A program made the translations under genes and the position numbers. DNA of 64,000 bases from an uncultured Prochlorococcus sp. (lineage in GTDB: Bacteria; Cyanobacteriota; Cyanobacteriia; PCC-6307; Cyanobiaceae): contig CACENO010000005.1 of the NCBI GenBank assembly GCA_902560875.1, positions 1-64,000 on the forward strand, given 5' to 3'. Under the pieces are notes generated by a model, which was given only the letters and a program-made list of their open reading frames with translations, was not told where the DNA came from and searched no databases. Below, piece by piece: positions 36,074-46,033 of the stretch (its first letter is position 1; every line of letters starts with the position of its first letter).

Positions 36074-36397
36074 TCAGATTGACTTACATGTAATTTCATT
36101 GTTAATAGCCTTTATCATTGCTTCTTTTTCTAATGGTGGTATTGGTAAACATAATAATTCGTCAATTAAGTCAACTCTCCATAATATTTGACTATTTTCT
36201 TCGCTTTTGTTTTCGCGTTTATAATGCACCCCTTCTAACAATAGAAAGAGTTTCTCATCGAGTTCTGATTTCGAAATACCTAAGTATTCAAGCAACTCAT
36301 AAGTAGAAAACCATGGAGTTTGTTTGTTTGTTGCTGATTTACTTTGATGAGATCTTTTTTTGATTCCCATTACCTTGTTATCTAATCTATATCTCAT
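36074..36397 (-). CDS. Hypothetical protein with MerR/Xis-like fold hints
   Basis: A 107-residue protein. WFSTYELLEYLGISKSELDEKL has the look of a winged-helix or excisionase-type DNA-binding segment, followed by LLEGVHYKRENKSEENSQILWRVDLIDELL, where GxHY and ILWR resemble helix-turn-helix proteins that read as excisionase-like. The start is set at ATG 36397 because AGAGGG lies six bases upstream; the frame opens at 36403. Not assigned to a named family; a regulator is possible. Confidence 0.6.
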   Translation of the reverse strand: MRYRLDNKVMGIKKRSHQSKSATNKQTPWFSTYELLEYLGISKSELDEKLFLLLEGVHYKRENKSEENSQILWRVDLIDELLCLPIPPLEKEAMIKAINNEITCKSI

Positions 36398-36473
36398 AAG
36401 CATCCCTCTTTAAATTAAATTTGCAAGAGCTTGAACTCAAATATAATTGAGAAGTTTACTTATTTGCTTTCTT

Positions 36474-36815
36474 TTACCCAGGAGGCCATTGAAGTGAACG
36501 GCCACCAAGCAAATGTAGATGTAAGTGAAAAACAGTTTGACCAGCTTCTGAACCAGTATTAATAATTGTTCTCCAACTGGAGAGATGTTCTTGCTTTGCA
36601 ACTTTTGCAGCTACTAAAAGTAAATGCCCTAGCAGGTCAGTATCTTTTTCTTCAGCTTCTATAAGGCTAGCAATAGGTTTTCGGGGTATTATTAGGATAT
36701 GAACTGGTGCTTGAGGTTCAATATCTCTAAATGCTAGACAGTATTCATCGCTATATACCTCATTACATGGAATCTCCCCTTCTAGGATCTGACTAAAAAT
36801 TGTTTTAGTTGTCAT
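36474..36815 (-). CDS. HIT family protein (HinT-like)
   Basis: A 113-residue histidine-triad nucleotide-binding protein. TIFSQILEGEIPCNEVYSDEY opens the family, HILIIPRKPI is the second block, and TVFHLHLHLLGGR near residue 97 is the H-x-H-x-H-x-x triad. HinT enzymes hydrolyse nucleoside 5'-phosphoramidates. It lies 48 bases downstream of peptide deformylase on the same strand. Confidence 0.94.
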   Translation of the reverse strand: MTTKTIFSQILEGEIPCNEVYSDEYCLAFRDIEPQAPVHILIIPRKPIASLIEAEEKDTDLLGHLLLVAAKVAKQEHLSSWRTIINTGSEAGQTVFHLHLHLLGGRSLQWPPG

Positions 36816-36863
36816 GAGGATTTAATTGCTATGAGATTAGATTGTATTTATTTCTTCCAAATT

Positions 36864-37466
36864 TCATATAGATTGTACATCTTTGCTATTAAATCCGTGT
36901 TCTTTTAAAGCAACACCGAGGCTTTCGTGATTAGAGACTCTATCGACAAATAAAACACCATTTAGATGGTCAATTTCGTGTTGTATACATCTTGCCATTA
37001 GTCCATCTGCATTCATTTTTTTTGGTCTACCCATTTCATCTCTGTAGCTGAGTTTGATATTGGAAGGCCTGATGACATCCATATATACCTCTGGGATGCT
37101 TAAACATCCTTCTTCATAGGTGTCTAAAGTCGCACTAGAAGCAATAATTTCTGGATTTATAAGTACTAGTGGTGGAGTGGTCGGATTGTCTATTTCAAGG
37201 TCAATTACCAAAATTTGTTCATGAATTCCGACTTGGGGGGCAGCCAGCCCAATTCCTTTTGCGGAATACATGCTTTTAAGCATATTTTTAATTATGTCTC
37301 TAGTGGATTCATCCACTTTGCTAACGCGACGTGCGTCTTTTCGTAAGACTTGGTCACCAAGGGTAAAAATTTTAAGGGGTGGACTCTCGAGAGGTTCCTT
37401 TGAAACGGCTATTGAAGCCTTTTTCTTTTCGGCATTTCTTGCCAGCCCAGCAAAGCTTCGTGCCAA
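36864..37466 (-). CDS. def: Peptide deformylase
   Basis: A 200-residue metalloenzyme that removes formyl from nascent protein N termini. The three motifs are GIGLAAPQVG near 70, EEGCLSIP near 119 and CIQHEIDHLNGVLFVDR near 159; the Cys of the second and the two His of the third bind the metal. An N-terminal extension of about 25 residues (AGLARNAEKKKAS) precedes the catalytic core. It is divergent from the S9 peptidase gene. Confidence 0.96.
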   Translation of the reverse strand: MARSFAGLARNAEKKKASIAVSKEPLESPPLKIFTLGDQVLRKDARRVSKVDESTRDIIKNMLKSMYSAKGIGLAAPQVGIHEQILVIDLEIDNPTTPPLVLINPEIIASSATLDTYEEGCLSIPEVYMDVIRPSNIKLSYRDEMGRPKKMNADGLMARCIQHEIDHLNGVLFVDRVSNHESLGVALKEHGFNSKDVQSI

Positions 37467-37545
37467 GGGTAGTTTGTGAAATATTATTGATTACTTTAAG
37501 CAATTGATTTGAATTAAACCTCATTAACTCTTAAAAGCAGAGAAT

Positions 37546-39489
37546 ATGTTTATTGAATCTCAAAGTGTTTTGAAGGAGATCTCTGCCGAATTAGCGCTTG
37601 GTGAAACCTCTTTTTTTAAAGAACCTCGGATTCTTGGTAAATGGGTTCTTTGGTTGGAGCAGAGACCACAGGAGGGAGGCCGAACAACTGCATTGATTCG
37701 TCCGTGGGGCCGTATTGACCTCGCAGCACAGGAGTTGACTCCATTCCCAATTAATTTACGTACTCGTTTGCATGGATATGGCGGCGGTGTTTTAACTGCA
37801 AAATGCTTAAAGACAAAGCTTTTACTTTCATGGGTAGATGATTCCGATGGTTGTCTTTGGTTGCAAGTTTGGGAAGATTCCTATTTCTGTAAGGACCCAA
37901 TTACACCCTATTGGAGGTCAATTCATTCGCCACTTTGCCTTTCTGAAACTGGTAATTATACACTTTCTGATGGCATAATTGATTTATTTCGAAACCGTTG
38001 GATTGGTTTGATGGAAAAGGATTCTAATGATTATATAGTTAGTTTTTCCTTGAATATTGAAAATCAACTTCCTTCATTAATTTATCAACCAATTGATTTT
38101 GCTGGATACCTTACTTTGAGTCCAGATAGTAATCAATTGGCTTGGATTGAATGGCAGCAACCATCGATGCCCTGGGAATCTAGTCAACTTTGGTGGGGCA
38201 CTTTTAATGAAGAAGGCATGATTTCGAACATCAAGCAATTAGCTGGTAGTTTTTCAAAAGATCAAGTTCAAAAATCGGTTTTTCAACCAGTTTGGTTGCC
38301 ATCTGGGGAGCTTCTTGTCGCAGAAGACAGCAGTGGATGGTGGAATTTGATGATGCTTGAACAACCAATACAAAGTCAATCATCCCCAATATGGAAGCGT
38401 CTTTGGCCTATGGAGGCTGAATTTGGCATGCCTCAATGGATTTGTGGAATGTCTACAATTGCTTCGGCTGGCAAAAAAATCGTTGCTATAAGTTGCCTGA
38501 ATGGATATTGGAGCATCAATCTTTTAGCGAGGGACGGATCAATTAGCAAGGTTGATCAGCCTTTTAATGACTTGTCTGGTTTACACGCTGCTAGTGGGCG
38601 AATAGTTGCTATAGCGAGTAATTCAACAAAAGAATCTGGTTTATTGGAAGTTGATTTAACTGATGGAAGTTGGTTACATACTTCATCGAGAGCTTCAGTT
38701 CTTGATGAAAATCAAATAAGTGTTCCGAAGCCTTTTTGGTTTAAGGGCTTTAAAGGTAGCTTGACGCATTCTTGGTTTTATCCTCCTGCGCATTGGGATG
38801 GATTACCAGCACCTCTGTTGGTGAAAATTCATAGTGGCCCCACTGGCATGGCCACTACAGGATTAAATCTTGGAATTCAGTTTTGGACTTCACGTGGATG
38901 GGGGGTTGTAGATGTCAATTATGGAGGCTCAACTGGATTTGGCCGTTTATATAGAGAACGTTTAAAAAGAGGTTGGGGAGAGGTGGATGTGAATGATTGC
39001 GTTGCTGCTGTAAAAACTTTAGTAGCGAAAGGCAAAGTTGATAGGCGATACATTGCTATTGAGGGAGGAAGTGCAGGAGGCTTTACAGCATTAGCTTGCT
39101 TATGTTTTACAGATATTTTTAAAGTTGCGTCATGTCGATATCCTGTTACTGATCTAATTGGGATGAAAGAAAAAACACATCGTTTTGAAGAAGGTTATTT
39201 AGATCATCTAGTTGGGATTTGGCCTGAAGAGCGTCAAATTTATAAGAAGCGGTCGCCTCTTCATTACGTTGAGCAAATTAAGTGTCCTGTGATTCTTTTT
39301 CAGGGTTTAAAAGATAAGGTTGTTCTTCCAGATCAGACAGAACTAATGGCTATGGAATTAAGAAAGAACAACATCCCTGTTGAATTACATACTTTCCCTA
39401 ATGAGAGTCATGGGTTTAAAGATAGGAATGTAAAAATAAAAACTCTTGAGGCAACAGAAAAATTTTTCAATAAGCATTTAAACTTTTAA
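37546..39489 (+). CDS. S9 family prolyl oligopeptidase-type peptidase
   Basis: A 647-residue serine peptidase: N-terminal beta-propeller-like region (about 20-400) and C-terminal alpha/beta hydrolase. The nucleophile is in IEGGSAGGFTALA near 507 (G-x-S-x-G-G), the Asp in FQGLKDKVVLPDQ near 592 and the His in FPNESHGFKD near 625, in the usual order. It acts on short peptides, possibly from protein turnover. It overlaps the convergent sufS stop by four bases. Confidence 0.93.
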   Translation: MFIESQSVLKEISAELALGETSFFKEPRILGKWVLWLEQRPQEGGRTTALIRPWGRIDLAAQELTPFPINLRTRLHGYGGGVLTAKCLKTKLLLSWVDDSDGCLWLQVWEDSYFCKDPITPYWRSIHSPLCLSETGNYTLSDGIIDLFRNRWIGLMEKDSNDYIVSFSLNIENQLPSLIYQPIDFAGYLTLSPDSNQLAWIEWQQPSMPWESSQLWWGTFNEEGMISNIKQLAGSFSKDQVQKSVFQPVWLPSGELLVAEDSSGWWNLMMLEQPIQSQSSPIWKRLWPMEAEFGMPQWICGMSTIASAGKKIVAISCLNGYWSINLLARDGSISKVDQPFNDLSGLHAASGRIVAIASNSTKESGLLEVDLTDGSWLHTSSRASVLDENQISVPKPFWFKGFKGSLTHSWFYPPAHWDGLPAPLLVKIHSGPTGMATTGLNLGIQFWTSRGWGVVDVNYGGSTGFGRLYRERLKRGWGEVDVNDCVAAVKTLVAKGKVDRRYIAIEGGSAGGFTALACLCFTDIFKVASCRYPVTDLIGMKEKTHRFEEGYLDHLVGIWPEERQIYKKRSPLHYVEQIKCPVILFQGLKDKVVLPDQTELMAMELRKNNIPVELHTFPNESHGFKDRNVKIKTLEATEKFFNKHLNF

Positions 39490-40730
39490 CTATTTTGTTT
39501 TAGGAAAGTGATTATGGAAAAGAGTTCATCTACAAAAATGTCGATTTCATTTTTAGTTGAGGTAAAACTAAGGCTCGCTCTGGCGGTTGATTTTATACTG
39601 TAATGATGATGCAGAGGCTGACAACAATGGTGACCACTACGTATGCAGATATTATTGGAATCTAACAGTTCAGCTATATCATTTGAATGAATATCTTTTA
39701 TACTAAAAGTTGCTAGTGCTCCTCGATTTAATTGTTTGTCTGGAATTGGGCCTAATATTCTAATATCATTAATTCTTAGCAATTTTTCAAACAAGTATTC
39801 AGTTAGCTCTTTTTCCCATGAATAAATATTTTCTAATCCAATTTTTTGGAGATATTGCAATGCAGAACCCATACCAATTGCTTCACCAATAGCTGGCGTT
39901 CCTGCCTCAAATTTGTGCGGAAGGTCGGCCCAAGTACTACTATCTAATCGAACTTCATCTATCATTTCTCCTCCTCCTAGGAAAGGGGGCATTTGTTCTA
40001 GATGTTTTTGACGAGCCCATAAGAAACCAATTCCTGTTGGTCCACATAGTTTGTGTGAGGATCCAGCTAAAAAATCAATATTAAGAGATTGAATATCAAT
40101 CTTTCTATGAGCAAGACTTTGACATGCATCTATGAGTACTAATGCCCCAACTTTACTTGCCATTTCAACTATCTGTCTGATGGAATTGCAACAACCAAGG
40201 GTATTACTTATATGAACAATACTTACTAATTTAGTGCGTGAACTAAGTTTTCTTTGTAGATCTTCCATATCTAACTCCCCTGATTGTGTGATTCCTATAT
40301 GATTTAGTACGCATCCTTTGCGCTTAGCTAATTGTTGCCAGGGAACTAAATTACTGTGATGTTCCATGAGACTTAGTAATATTTCATCTCCTTCTTTAAT
40401 TTGATAATCACCCCAAGAATGAGCAACTAAGTTAATTGCTTCTGTTGCATTACGAGTAAAAATTATTTCTTTTGAAGATGATGCGTTGATAAATTTTGCT
40501 GTAATTTCACGAGCCTTTTCAAATGCTTCTGTAGCCTTTGCACTGAGTTGATGTGCACCTCTATGTACATTTGCATTATTATAACTATAGTAATTTTCTA
40601 AAGCATTTATAACTTCAAATGGTTTTTGACTTGTTGCCGCATGGTCTAGGTAAATAAGATTATCTTTTGCTTCTTTTTGATAATTAAAAATTGGGAAATC
40701 TTTTCTAGTAAGTTCTGCGAGATTTTTCAT
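39486..40730 (-). CDS. sufS: Cysteine desulfurase SufS
   Basis: A 414-residue class II PLP-dependent cysteine desulfurase that supplies sulphur to the SufBCD scaffold. Motifs are YLDHAATSQKP near 28, FTRNATEAINLVAHSWG near 92, LVSIVHISNTLG, DFLAGSSHKLCGPTGIGFLW near 225 (PLP lysine) and the catalytic loop RSGHHCCQPLH near 365 with the conserved Cys. It is the last gene of the sufBCDS operon; its ATG overlaps the sufD stop. Confidence 0.96.
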   Translation of the reverse strand: MKNLAELTRKDFPIFNYQKEAKDNLIYLDHAATSQKPFEVINALENYYSYNNANVHRGAHQLSAKATEAFEKAREITAKFINASSSKEIIFTRNATEAINLVAHSWGDYQIKEGDEILLSLMEHHSNLVPWQQLAKRKGCVLNHIGITQSGELDMEDLQRKLSSRTKLVSIVHISNTLGCCNSIRQIVEMASKVGALVLIDACQSLAHRKIDIQSLNIDFLAGSSHKLCGPTGIGFLWARQKHLEQMPPFLGGGEMIDEVRLDSSTWADLPHKFEAGTPAIGEAIGMGSALQYLQKIGLENIYSWEKELTEYLFEKLLRINDIRILGPIPDKQLNRGALATFSIKDIHSNDIAELLDSNNICIRSGHHCCQPLHHHYSIKSTARASLSFTSTKNEIDIFVDELFSIITFLKQNS

Positions 40731-41965
40731 TATCCTTGTTTCCCTAAAAGATTATCAAGTATTTCCCATCTATTTGCCTCAGCTGGAAGATGGCTAATTA
40801 TTTCTTGAAAATAACCTTTTAAAAGTAATGAAGTAGACTGATTTAATGATATACCTCTACTACATAAATAAAAAAGTTCTTCTTCTTGAAGTTGACTTAC
40901 AGTAGCACCGTGAGAACATTGTACGTTATCCGCAACTATTTCTAATTGAGGTTTGGTGTCAATGCGAGCTGATTTTGATAGTAATAGATTTCTACTTAAT
41001 TGCTTTGCATTTGTTCCTTGAGCTATTTTTGGTACTTCAATCAAGCCATTAAAAATTGAATGAGATTTATCCTTACTAACAGCTTTGTGAAGTTGATCTA
41101 GATTACCATCTGGGCCCGAGAATCGTACTAGCGAGTGAGTAGCTACTTGTTGATTATGATCAGAGACCTGAAGACCTTTCAATGTAGTAGTTGCATGTCC
41201 ATCTATTTGGAGTATACGTGGCTCGAATCTGCTAAAATTCCATCCTTCTTGTATAGAAGTTAGTGAATAGTGACTTGAATTTTTCTGCATAATTGCAAGA
41301 TTAGCCATACAACTTGCTTCACCGTTACCACATGCAATCAGCCCATGTTCTAGCTCAGCTTCTTTTGCAAGATGGATTTCAAGAATATGACTGTGAGTAG
41401 AATTGCCTGAGCCTAGTGCAATTTGCAATAATTCCAACTTGGATTGTTCTTCAAGGAGAATGATCACTCGAGTTGGAACAAATTCTCCGGTTTGTGCTGG
41501 CATTATTAATTCGATTGGTGGGACATTTCTCCCTTCAACTTTTAATGCAAGCAGTTGATGAGTTGCTGCTTCATTAATTCTTATTGGCCAATCATTGTTA
41601 ACATTAAGCAGACCAAGTGTATTCCCTATATTCTTATGAATTTCATCAATTGTGAGTACGCGTAATCCAGGAGGGAGGTCTAGAGAATTATAGGGTTGAC
41701 AATTTGGATGCAAAACTATTCGAAAGCCACATTTTTGTTTTTCAGGCCATTTATTTGTCTTGAGTAAATTCTGGTTACTTGTCTCTGTTGCTATAGGAAG
41801 CTTTAAAACATCTTCTAGGCGATTTAAATCTGTTAAGCGCCATTCCTCGAGTGCTTTAAAAGGAAATTCTTGTTTAAATATTGCATCGCGGCCATTTCTC
41901 TGTATTTCTTCTAGTACACCTGATGGCGAAGGAAGAGTTTCTAACCATTGCTGGCATGGTGCCAT
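40730..41965 (-). CDS. sufD: Fe-S cluster assembly protein SufD
   Basis: A 411-residue SufB/SufD-family scaffold protein that forms the SufBC2D complex. FRIVLHPNCQPY, NVPPIELIMPAQTGEFVPTR and the beta-helix segment ending QCSHGATVSQLQEEELFYLCSRG near 355 are family features. Its stop overlaps the sufS ATG by one base; the start is two bases after the sufC stop. Length is normal. Confidence 0.93.
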   Translation of the reverse strand: MAPCQQWLETLPSPSGVLEEIQRNGRDAIFKQEFPFKALEEWRLTDLNRLEDVLKLPIATETSNQNLLKTNKWPEKQKCGFRIVLHPNCQPYNSLDLPPGLRVLTIDEIHKNIGNTLGLLNVNNDWPIRINEAATHQLLALKVEGRNVPPIELIMPAQTGEFVPTRVIILLEEQSKLELLQIALGSGNSTHSHILEIHLAKEAELEHGLIACGNGEASCMANLAIMQKNSSHYSLTSIQEGWNFSRFEPRILQIDGHATTTLKGLQVSDHNQQVATHSLVRFSGPDGNLDQLHKAVSKDKSHSIFNGLIEVPKIAQGTNAKQLSRNLLLSKSARIDTKPQLEIVADNVQCSHGATVSQLQEEELFYLCSRGISLNQSTSLLLKGYFQEIISHLPAEANRWEILDNLLGKQG

Positions 41966-41967
41966 GA

Positions 41968-42756
41968 TTAGTTCTCCTCCATCAAGTCTTTTGAATTATT
42001 AAGCCAGTCATAACCTGACTTTTCTAATTCGATTGCAAGCTCTTTCCTACCAGTATGTAAAATTTTTCCTTCTGACATTACATGTACATAGTCAGGAGTT
42101 ATTTCATTTAGCAGTCGTTGATAATGGGTAATCAGAATTGTTGCAGTGTCTGGTTGGGCAAGTTGTTTGACACCTGAAGCAATCACTCGTAAAGCATCGA
42201 TATCTAATCCAGAATCAGTTTCGTCAAGAATGGCAAGTGTTGGTTCAAGCAATGCCATTTGAAGAATTTCATTACGCTTCTTTTCTCCACCTGAAAATCC
42301 TTCGTTAACACTGCGCTCTAAAAATGATGGATTCATTTGTACAAGTTTTATTCTTTCATGAACTAGGTCTTCAAATTCAAATGTATCTAGTTCATCTTCT
42401 CCACGATTTTGTCGACGTGCATTGGTTGCCACTCGCAGAAATTCAAGATTGCTAACGCCAGGAATTTCTACTGGATATTGAAACCCTAGAAAGACTCCTA
42501 ACCTGGCTCTTTCTTCTGGCTCAATATCTATAAGATTTTTATTGAGATATTTAATTGAACCTGAGTTAACCTTATATGAAGGGTGTCCAGCTATTACCTT
42601 GGAAAGTGTACTTTTTCCACTCCCATTGCGTCCCATGATTGCATGAATCTCACCAGCATGAATTTTTAAATTGACTCCTTTCAGTATTTTCTGACCTTCT
42701 ACACTTGCATGAAGGTCAGAAATCTCAAGGATTAGATTGGCGTCTTTACTTGTCAC
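41968..42756 (-). CDS. sufC: Fe-S cluster assembly ATPase SufC
   Basis: A 262-residue ABC-type ATPase. Walker A is [15 protein letters not shown] near 40, the ABC signature [18 protein letters not shown] near 150 and Walker [13 protein letters not shown] near 172, with the SufC-specific ETDSGLD Asp. It energises SufBCD for cluster assembly under oxidative or iron stress. Two bases separate it from sufD and 59 from sufB. Confidence 0.97.
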   Translation of the reverse strand: MTSKDANLILEISDLHASVEGQKILKGVNLKIHAGEIHAIMGRNGSGKSTLSKVIAGHPSYKVNSGSIKYLNKNLIDIEPEERARLGVFLGFQYPVEIPGVSNLEFLRVATNARRQNRGEDELDTFEFEDLVHERIKLVQMNPSFLERSVNEGFSGGEKKRNEILQMALLEPTLAILDETDSGLDIDALRVIASGVKQLAQPDTATILITHYQRLLNEITPDYVHVMSEGKILHTGRKELAIELEKSGYDWLNNSKDLMEEN

Positions 42757-42815
42757 TTTAGAAGAGAAAAATTCTAGGAGTTATGTAACAATGTTGTGAA
42801 ATGTATGAGGGGAGA

Positions 42816-44258
42816 TTATCCAACTGACCCCTCCAGCTTTAAGGCAAGTAGTTTGTCTGCTTCTGCGGCAAATTCCATAGGTAGTTGGTTGAATACATCT
42901 CGACAAAACCCACTGACCATCATTGAAACTGCTTCTTCAAAGTTAATTCCTCTACTTTGAAGGTAAAAAAGTTGGTTTTCTGAAATTCTGCAAGTACTTG
43001 CCTCATGTTCAATTTGAGAAGATGGTTGTTGGGAACGGATATAAGGGAAAGTGTTGGCCTCTGCATTATCTCCAATTAACATAGAATCGCATTGGCTGTA
43101 ATTTCTGGAACCGTAAGCTTTTGGCCCCATTTGCACTAGCCCACGATAACTATTGCTGGAATGCCCGGCACTAATTCCTTTACTAACAATTGTTGATCTT
43201 GTATTAGCACCAACATGGATCATTTTTGTTCCTGTATCGGCCTTTTGTAGATTATTAGTTAAAGCTACTGAATAAAATTCCCCCACTGAGCCTTCGCCTT
43301 GAAGAATGCAACTGGGATACTTCCATGTAATTGCTGAACCAGTTTCTACTTGCGACCAGCTAATTTTGCTTTTTTTACCTTTGCATTGCCCACGTTTAGT
43401 GACAAAGTTATATATACCACCTATTCCTTTTTCATTGCCTGAATACCAATTTTGAACAGTTGAGTATTTAATTGATGCATTATCAAGTGCGACAAGTTCT
43501 ACTACAGCAGCATGTAAGGTATTGGTATCAAACATAGGCGCTGTACATCCCTCAAGATAACTCACAGAAGAATTTTCTTCAGCGACAATTAATGTACGTT
43601 CAAACTGTCCAGCATCTCCTGAATTTATCCGAAAATATGATGAGAGTTCCATAGGACAATCCACACCTTTAGGTATATAAACGAAAGAACCATCACTAAA
43701 TACGGCTGAATTAAGAGCTGCAAAAAAATTATCATTTATAGGGACTACACTTCCTAAATAATTTGAGATTAAATCTGGATAATTAGTAACTGCTTCACTA
43801 ATTGAACAAAATACGACGCCATGTTCAGCAAGTTTTTCTTTATAGGTAGTTGCTATAGATACACTATCAAAAACAGCATCCACAGCAACATTAGATAGAC
43901 GTTTTTGCTCACTAAGTGGTATCCCAAGTTTTTCAAATGTTTCCAACAAGGCGGGATCTACTTCGTCTAAACTTTTCTTCTGTTCTTGCTGTTTAGGTGC
44001 GGCATAGTAAATAATTTCTTGATAATCTAGTTTGGGATAGCCAAGATTGGCCCAATTTGGTTCTTTCATCTTGAGCCATTGTTGATATGCGCGGAGGCGA
44101 AAATCAAGTAAGAATTTAGGCTCTTGTTTTTTATTAGATATTAATCTAATTACATCTTCGTTTAGACCTTTTGAGATTTTTTCTGTTTCTATATCTGTAA
44201 TAAAACCATACTTGTATGGTTTTGATACTAATTCGTTAACGGGAGTTTGGCTTGTCAT
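42816..44258 (-). CDS. sufB: Fe-S cluster assembly protein SufB
   Basis: A 480-residue scaffold. Family blocks include [64 protein letters not shown] near 220, [20 protein letters not shown] and [22 protein letters not shown] near 410, which holds the conserved Cys and Glu residues for cluster binding. First gene of sufBCDS; its promoter lies in the sufB-sufR gap. Confidence 0.97.
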   Translation of the reverse strand: MTSQTPVNELVSKPYKYGFITDIETEKISKGLNEDVIRLISNKKQEPKFLLDFRLRAYQQWLKMKEPNWANLGYPKLDYQEIIYYAAPKQQEQKKSLDEVDPALLETFEKLGIPLSEQKRLSNVAVDAVFDSVSIATTYKEKLAEHGVVFCSISEAVTNYPDLISNYLGSVVPINDNFFAALNSAVFSDGSFVYIPKGVDCPMELSSYFRINSGDAGQFERTLIVAEENSSVSYLEGCTAPMFDTNTLHAAVVELVALDNASIKYSTVQNWYSGNEKGIGGIYNFVTKRGQCKGKKSKISWSQVETGSAITWKYPSCILQGEGSVGEFYSVALTNNLQKADTGTKMIHVGANTRSTIVSKGISAGHSSNSYRGLVQMGPKAYGSRNYSQCDSMLIGDNAEANTFPYIRSQQPSSQIEHEASTCRISENQLFYLQSRGINFEEAVSMMVSGFCRDVFNQLPMEFAAEADKLLALKLEGSVG

Positions 44259-44510
44259 AATTTAAGTGGATTTTCTTGTCTTAAAAGTTCTTTTTAGTTA
44301 TGTAGATTGCGGAAATATGCGTTTTCCTACTTAGGTTTAATTGCCTCCAATCAGCTATTGCTGAATCAGTAAATGACTCCATTTTTTTTTGGGAAAGTCT
44401 CTTAAGAGGAGGTGATGTTTTACTCATTGTGAGGGAATCGAAGATCTGCATGGATAGCAAACCAATACTTTAATTAATGATTTTTTGGTGTTTGGTAGTT
44501 TTTGAATGAT

Positions 44511-44530
44511 ACGAAACAGAGCTGTTTCGT
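44511..44530. promoter_or_regulatory. Candidate SufR operator, palindrome 1
   Basis: ACGAAACAG, two bases AG, then CTGTTTCGT: exact nine-base arms. It lies about 140-170 bases upstream of sufR and about 250 bases upstream of sufB. There is no T-run after it, so it is not a terminator. Binding by SufR is inference; SufR dimers bind inverted repeats in other cyanobacteria, with a different consensus. Confidence 0.5.
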
Positions 44531-44548
44531 TATCCTTACCCTAGGATA
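44531..44548. promoter_or_regulatory. Candidate SufR operator, palindrome 2
   Basis: TATCCT, six bases TACCCT, then AGGATA: exact six-base arms, starting immediately after palindrome 1. The 6-nt spacing equals that of the known SufR half-site arrangement in Synechocystis, although the half-site differs. No binding has been shown. Confidence 0.42.
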
Positions 44549-44677
44549 CGAGCAGGTGAATAGTGTTGCCTTGTCATTTTCATCCTTACTTGAAGTAGGA
44601 TTTTTGAACTAGATTCAGACTTTTTTTCATGATTTTTGAGATGATTTATAAATTCCAGTAAATTTACTAGTAATGGA

Positions 44678-45352
44678 TTGGATCTCTTTTCAAAGTTAAT
44701 GATCAGCGAGGGGCAAGTATCAACTCGTCAAGCAACCCTCACATTGCTTCTGAGACAAGGCGAAGCTAGTGCTTCAAAGCTTGCAGGAGTAATGGGGATA
44801 TCTGTTCAGGCTATGAGACGCCATCTTCGCAGTCTTGAAAGAGCTGGTTTAGTTGAACCAAGTGTTTCTAAGAAGAAGACCGGGCGCCCTTCTAATATTT
44901 GGCATCTAACCACTCAAGGTCAAAACAGTTTTACCAGTGTTAATGGGAGTGAAACATTTGTTCTGGACTTATTAGCGTCTTTATCTGAACATTTATCTGA
45001 AAAGGACATTGAGCAAGTTTGGAATACTCAAGTAATGCAAAAGGCTAGAATTTATCAAGAAATACTTGGAGATTTGCCATTGAATCAGCGTTTGGAAAAG
45101 TTAGTAGAGTTACGGAATAAAGAGGGTTTTTTGGTTGAATTAATGAAATCGGAGGATGGTTTAAGCTGGTTCTTAAATGCTTTGCATTGTTCCATACAAA
45201 ATATTGCTGAACAATATCCAATGGTGTGTGATTATGAATTGATATTAATGCGGACAATTTTTCATGACTGTCATATTCAGCGTGTTCATTGGAGATTAGA
45301 CAGTGGCCATTCTTGTGGGTTTGAGGTTACCCCGATTGCCATCATTGCTTAA
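44678..45352 (+). CDS. sufR: Iron-sulphur cluster biosynthesis repressor SufR
   Basis: A 224-residue DeoR/winged-helix regulator that represses suf when its Fe-S cluster is present. The N-terminal HTH is about residues 13-80 (GEASASKLAGVMGISVQAMRR near 25). Four C-terminal cysteines at about 171, 184, 198 and 213 are in the SufR-type cluster-binding layout. The start at 44678 is a non-ATG (TTG) codon preceded by no strong Shine-Dalgarno; a later start is possible. It is divergent from sufB, as in other cyanobacteria. Confidence 0.93.
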   Translation: MDLFSKLMISEGQVSTRQATLTLLLRQGEASASKLAGVMGISVQAMRRHLRSLERAGLVEPSVSKKKTGRPSNIWHLTTQGQNSFTSVNGSETFVLDLLASLSEHLSEKDIEQVWNTQVMQKARIYQEILGDLPLNQRLEKLVELRNKEGFLVELMKSEDGLSWFLNALHCSIQNIAEQYPMVCDYELILMRTIFHDCHIQRVHWRLDSGHSCGFEVTPIAIIA

Positions 45353-45358
45353 AAGAAA

Positions 45359-45745
45359 ATGTTCTCTGATAGCCCTCTAACGATTCAGGAGATTGAAATC
45401 ATTGACACCACAGATCTTTCAAGTATGGAAAAGCATTATTTAAGATTGTTGGCTCATTGCTTGGCTTACTATAAGGAAATATCGGGAGATTTATGTGAAG
45501 GGCCCTTACCTCTGGAGACCGAATGTAAAGAATGGCTTCTGGGCAAAGAATCACTTATTGATTACCCTGAATTTATTTGTACTTTTATTAAGCAATTAGC
45601 TGTTGCTGGTCATCAATTAGATGCCATTGCGAGAGAATGCAATGTATCTCCATTGGAATTAACTCTGCAGGACTTAATTCAATCCAGCTATAAACAAAAA
45701 AAACATATAAAGAAGAGTAAGAATGATTCCGGATGTTCTACATAA
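45359..45745 (+). CDS. Hypothetical protein following sufR
   Basis: A 128-residue protein I do not recognise. It has an acidic N terminus, cysteines in LAHCLAYY, GDLCEGP, TECKEW and the C-terminal SGCST, and a basic C-terminal tail (KKHIKKSKND). A HTH-like segment LDAIARECNVSPLELTLQDL is visible near 85-105. Only six bases separate it from sufR, so it is co-transcribed and may relate to Fe-S regulation. Confidence 0.7.
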   Translation: MFSDSPLTIQEIEIIDTTDLSSMEKHYLRLLAHCLAYYKEISGDLCEGPLPLETECKEWLLGKESLIDYPEFICTFIKQLAVAGHQLDAIARECNVSPLELTLQDLIQSSYKQKKHIKKSKNDSGCST

Positions 45746-46033
45746 ATCTTCAGATCAGCAGCAGTGTATTAAAAATCGAATTTGTTCTGAGAGCTAGAAG
45801 GCTTCATTCTGTCTTTACTGACCGACCGATCACAATTTTTTCTGAATCAAAATGGAAGAGAGGATATTTTTCTTAGATGCTCAAAGCCCTTTATTTGCAA
45901 TGGCTTATAGCCCATTTCAGCATTGTTCAAATTTATTGTGGAGTCAGTAGATCCTGACCACACTCATTTAGACACGTCGAAATTGCCAATAAGAGAACAT
46001 ACTGATCCCGAATAAAAACGGAACTTTTAGCGA
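45746..46033. other. Intergenic region
   Basis: About 290 bases after the sufR operon. A GACCGACCGATC sequence near 45820 and T-rich blocks are seen, but no gene or convincing terminator. Confidence 0.4.

Larger units (their letters stand above)
44259..44677. other. Divergent sufB-sufR regulatory region
   Basis: About 420 bases separate sufB (minus) from sufR (plus). No gene is seen. Two adjacent palindromes at 44511-44548, described separately, are the main structure. Both promoters should be here. Confidence 0.6.

Noticed and set aside
44511-44530. Palindrome read as a terminator
   Set aside because: No T-run follows on either strand, and it lies upstream of both divergent genes.
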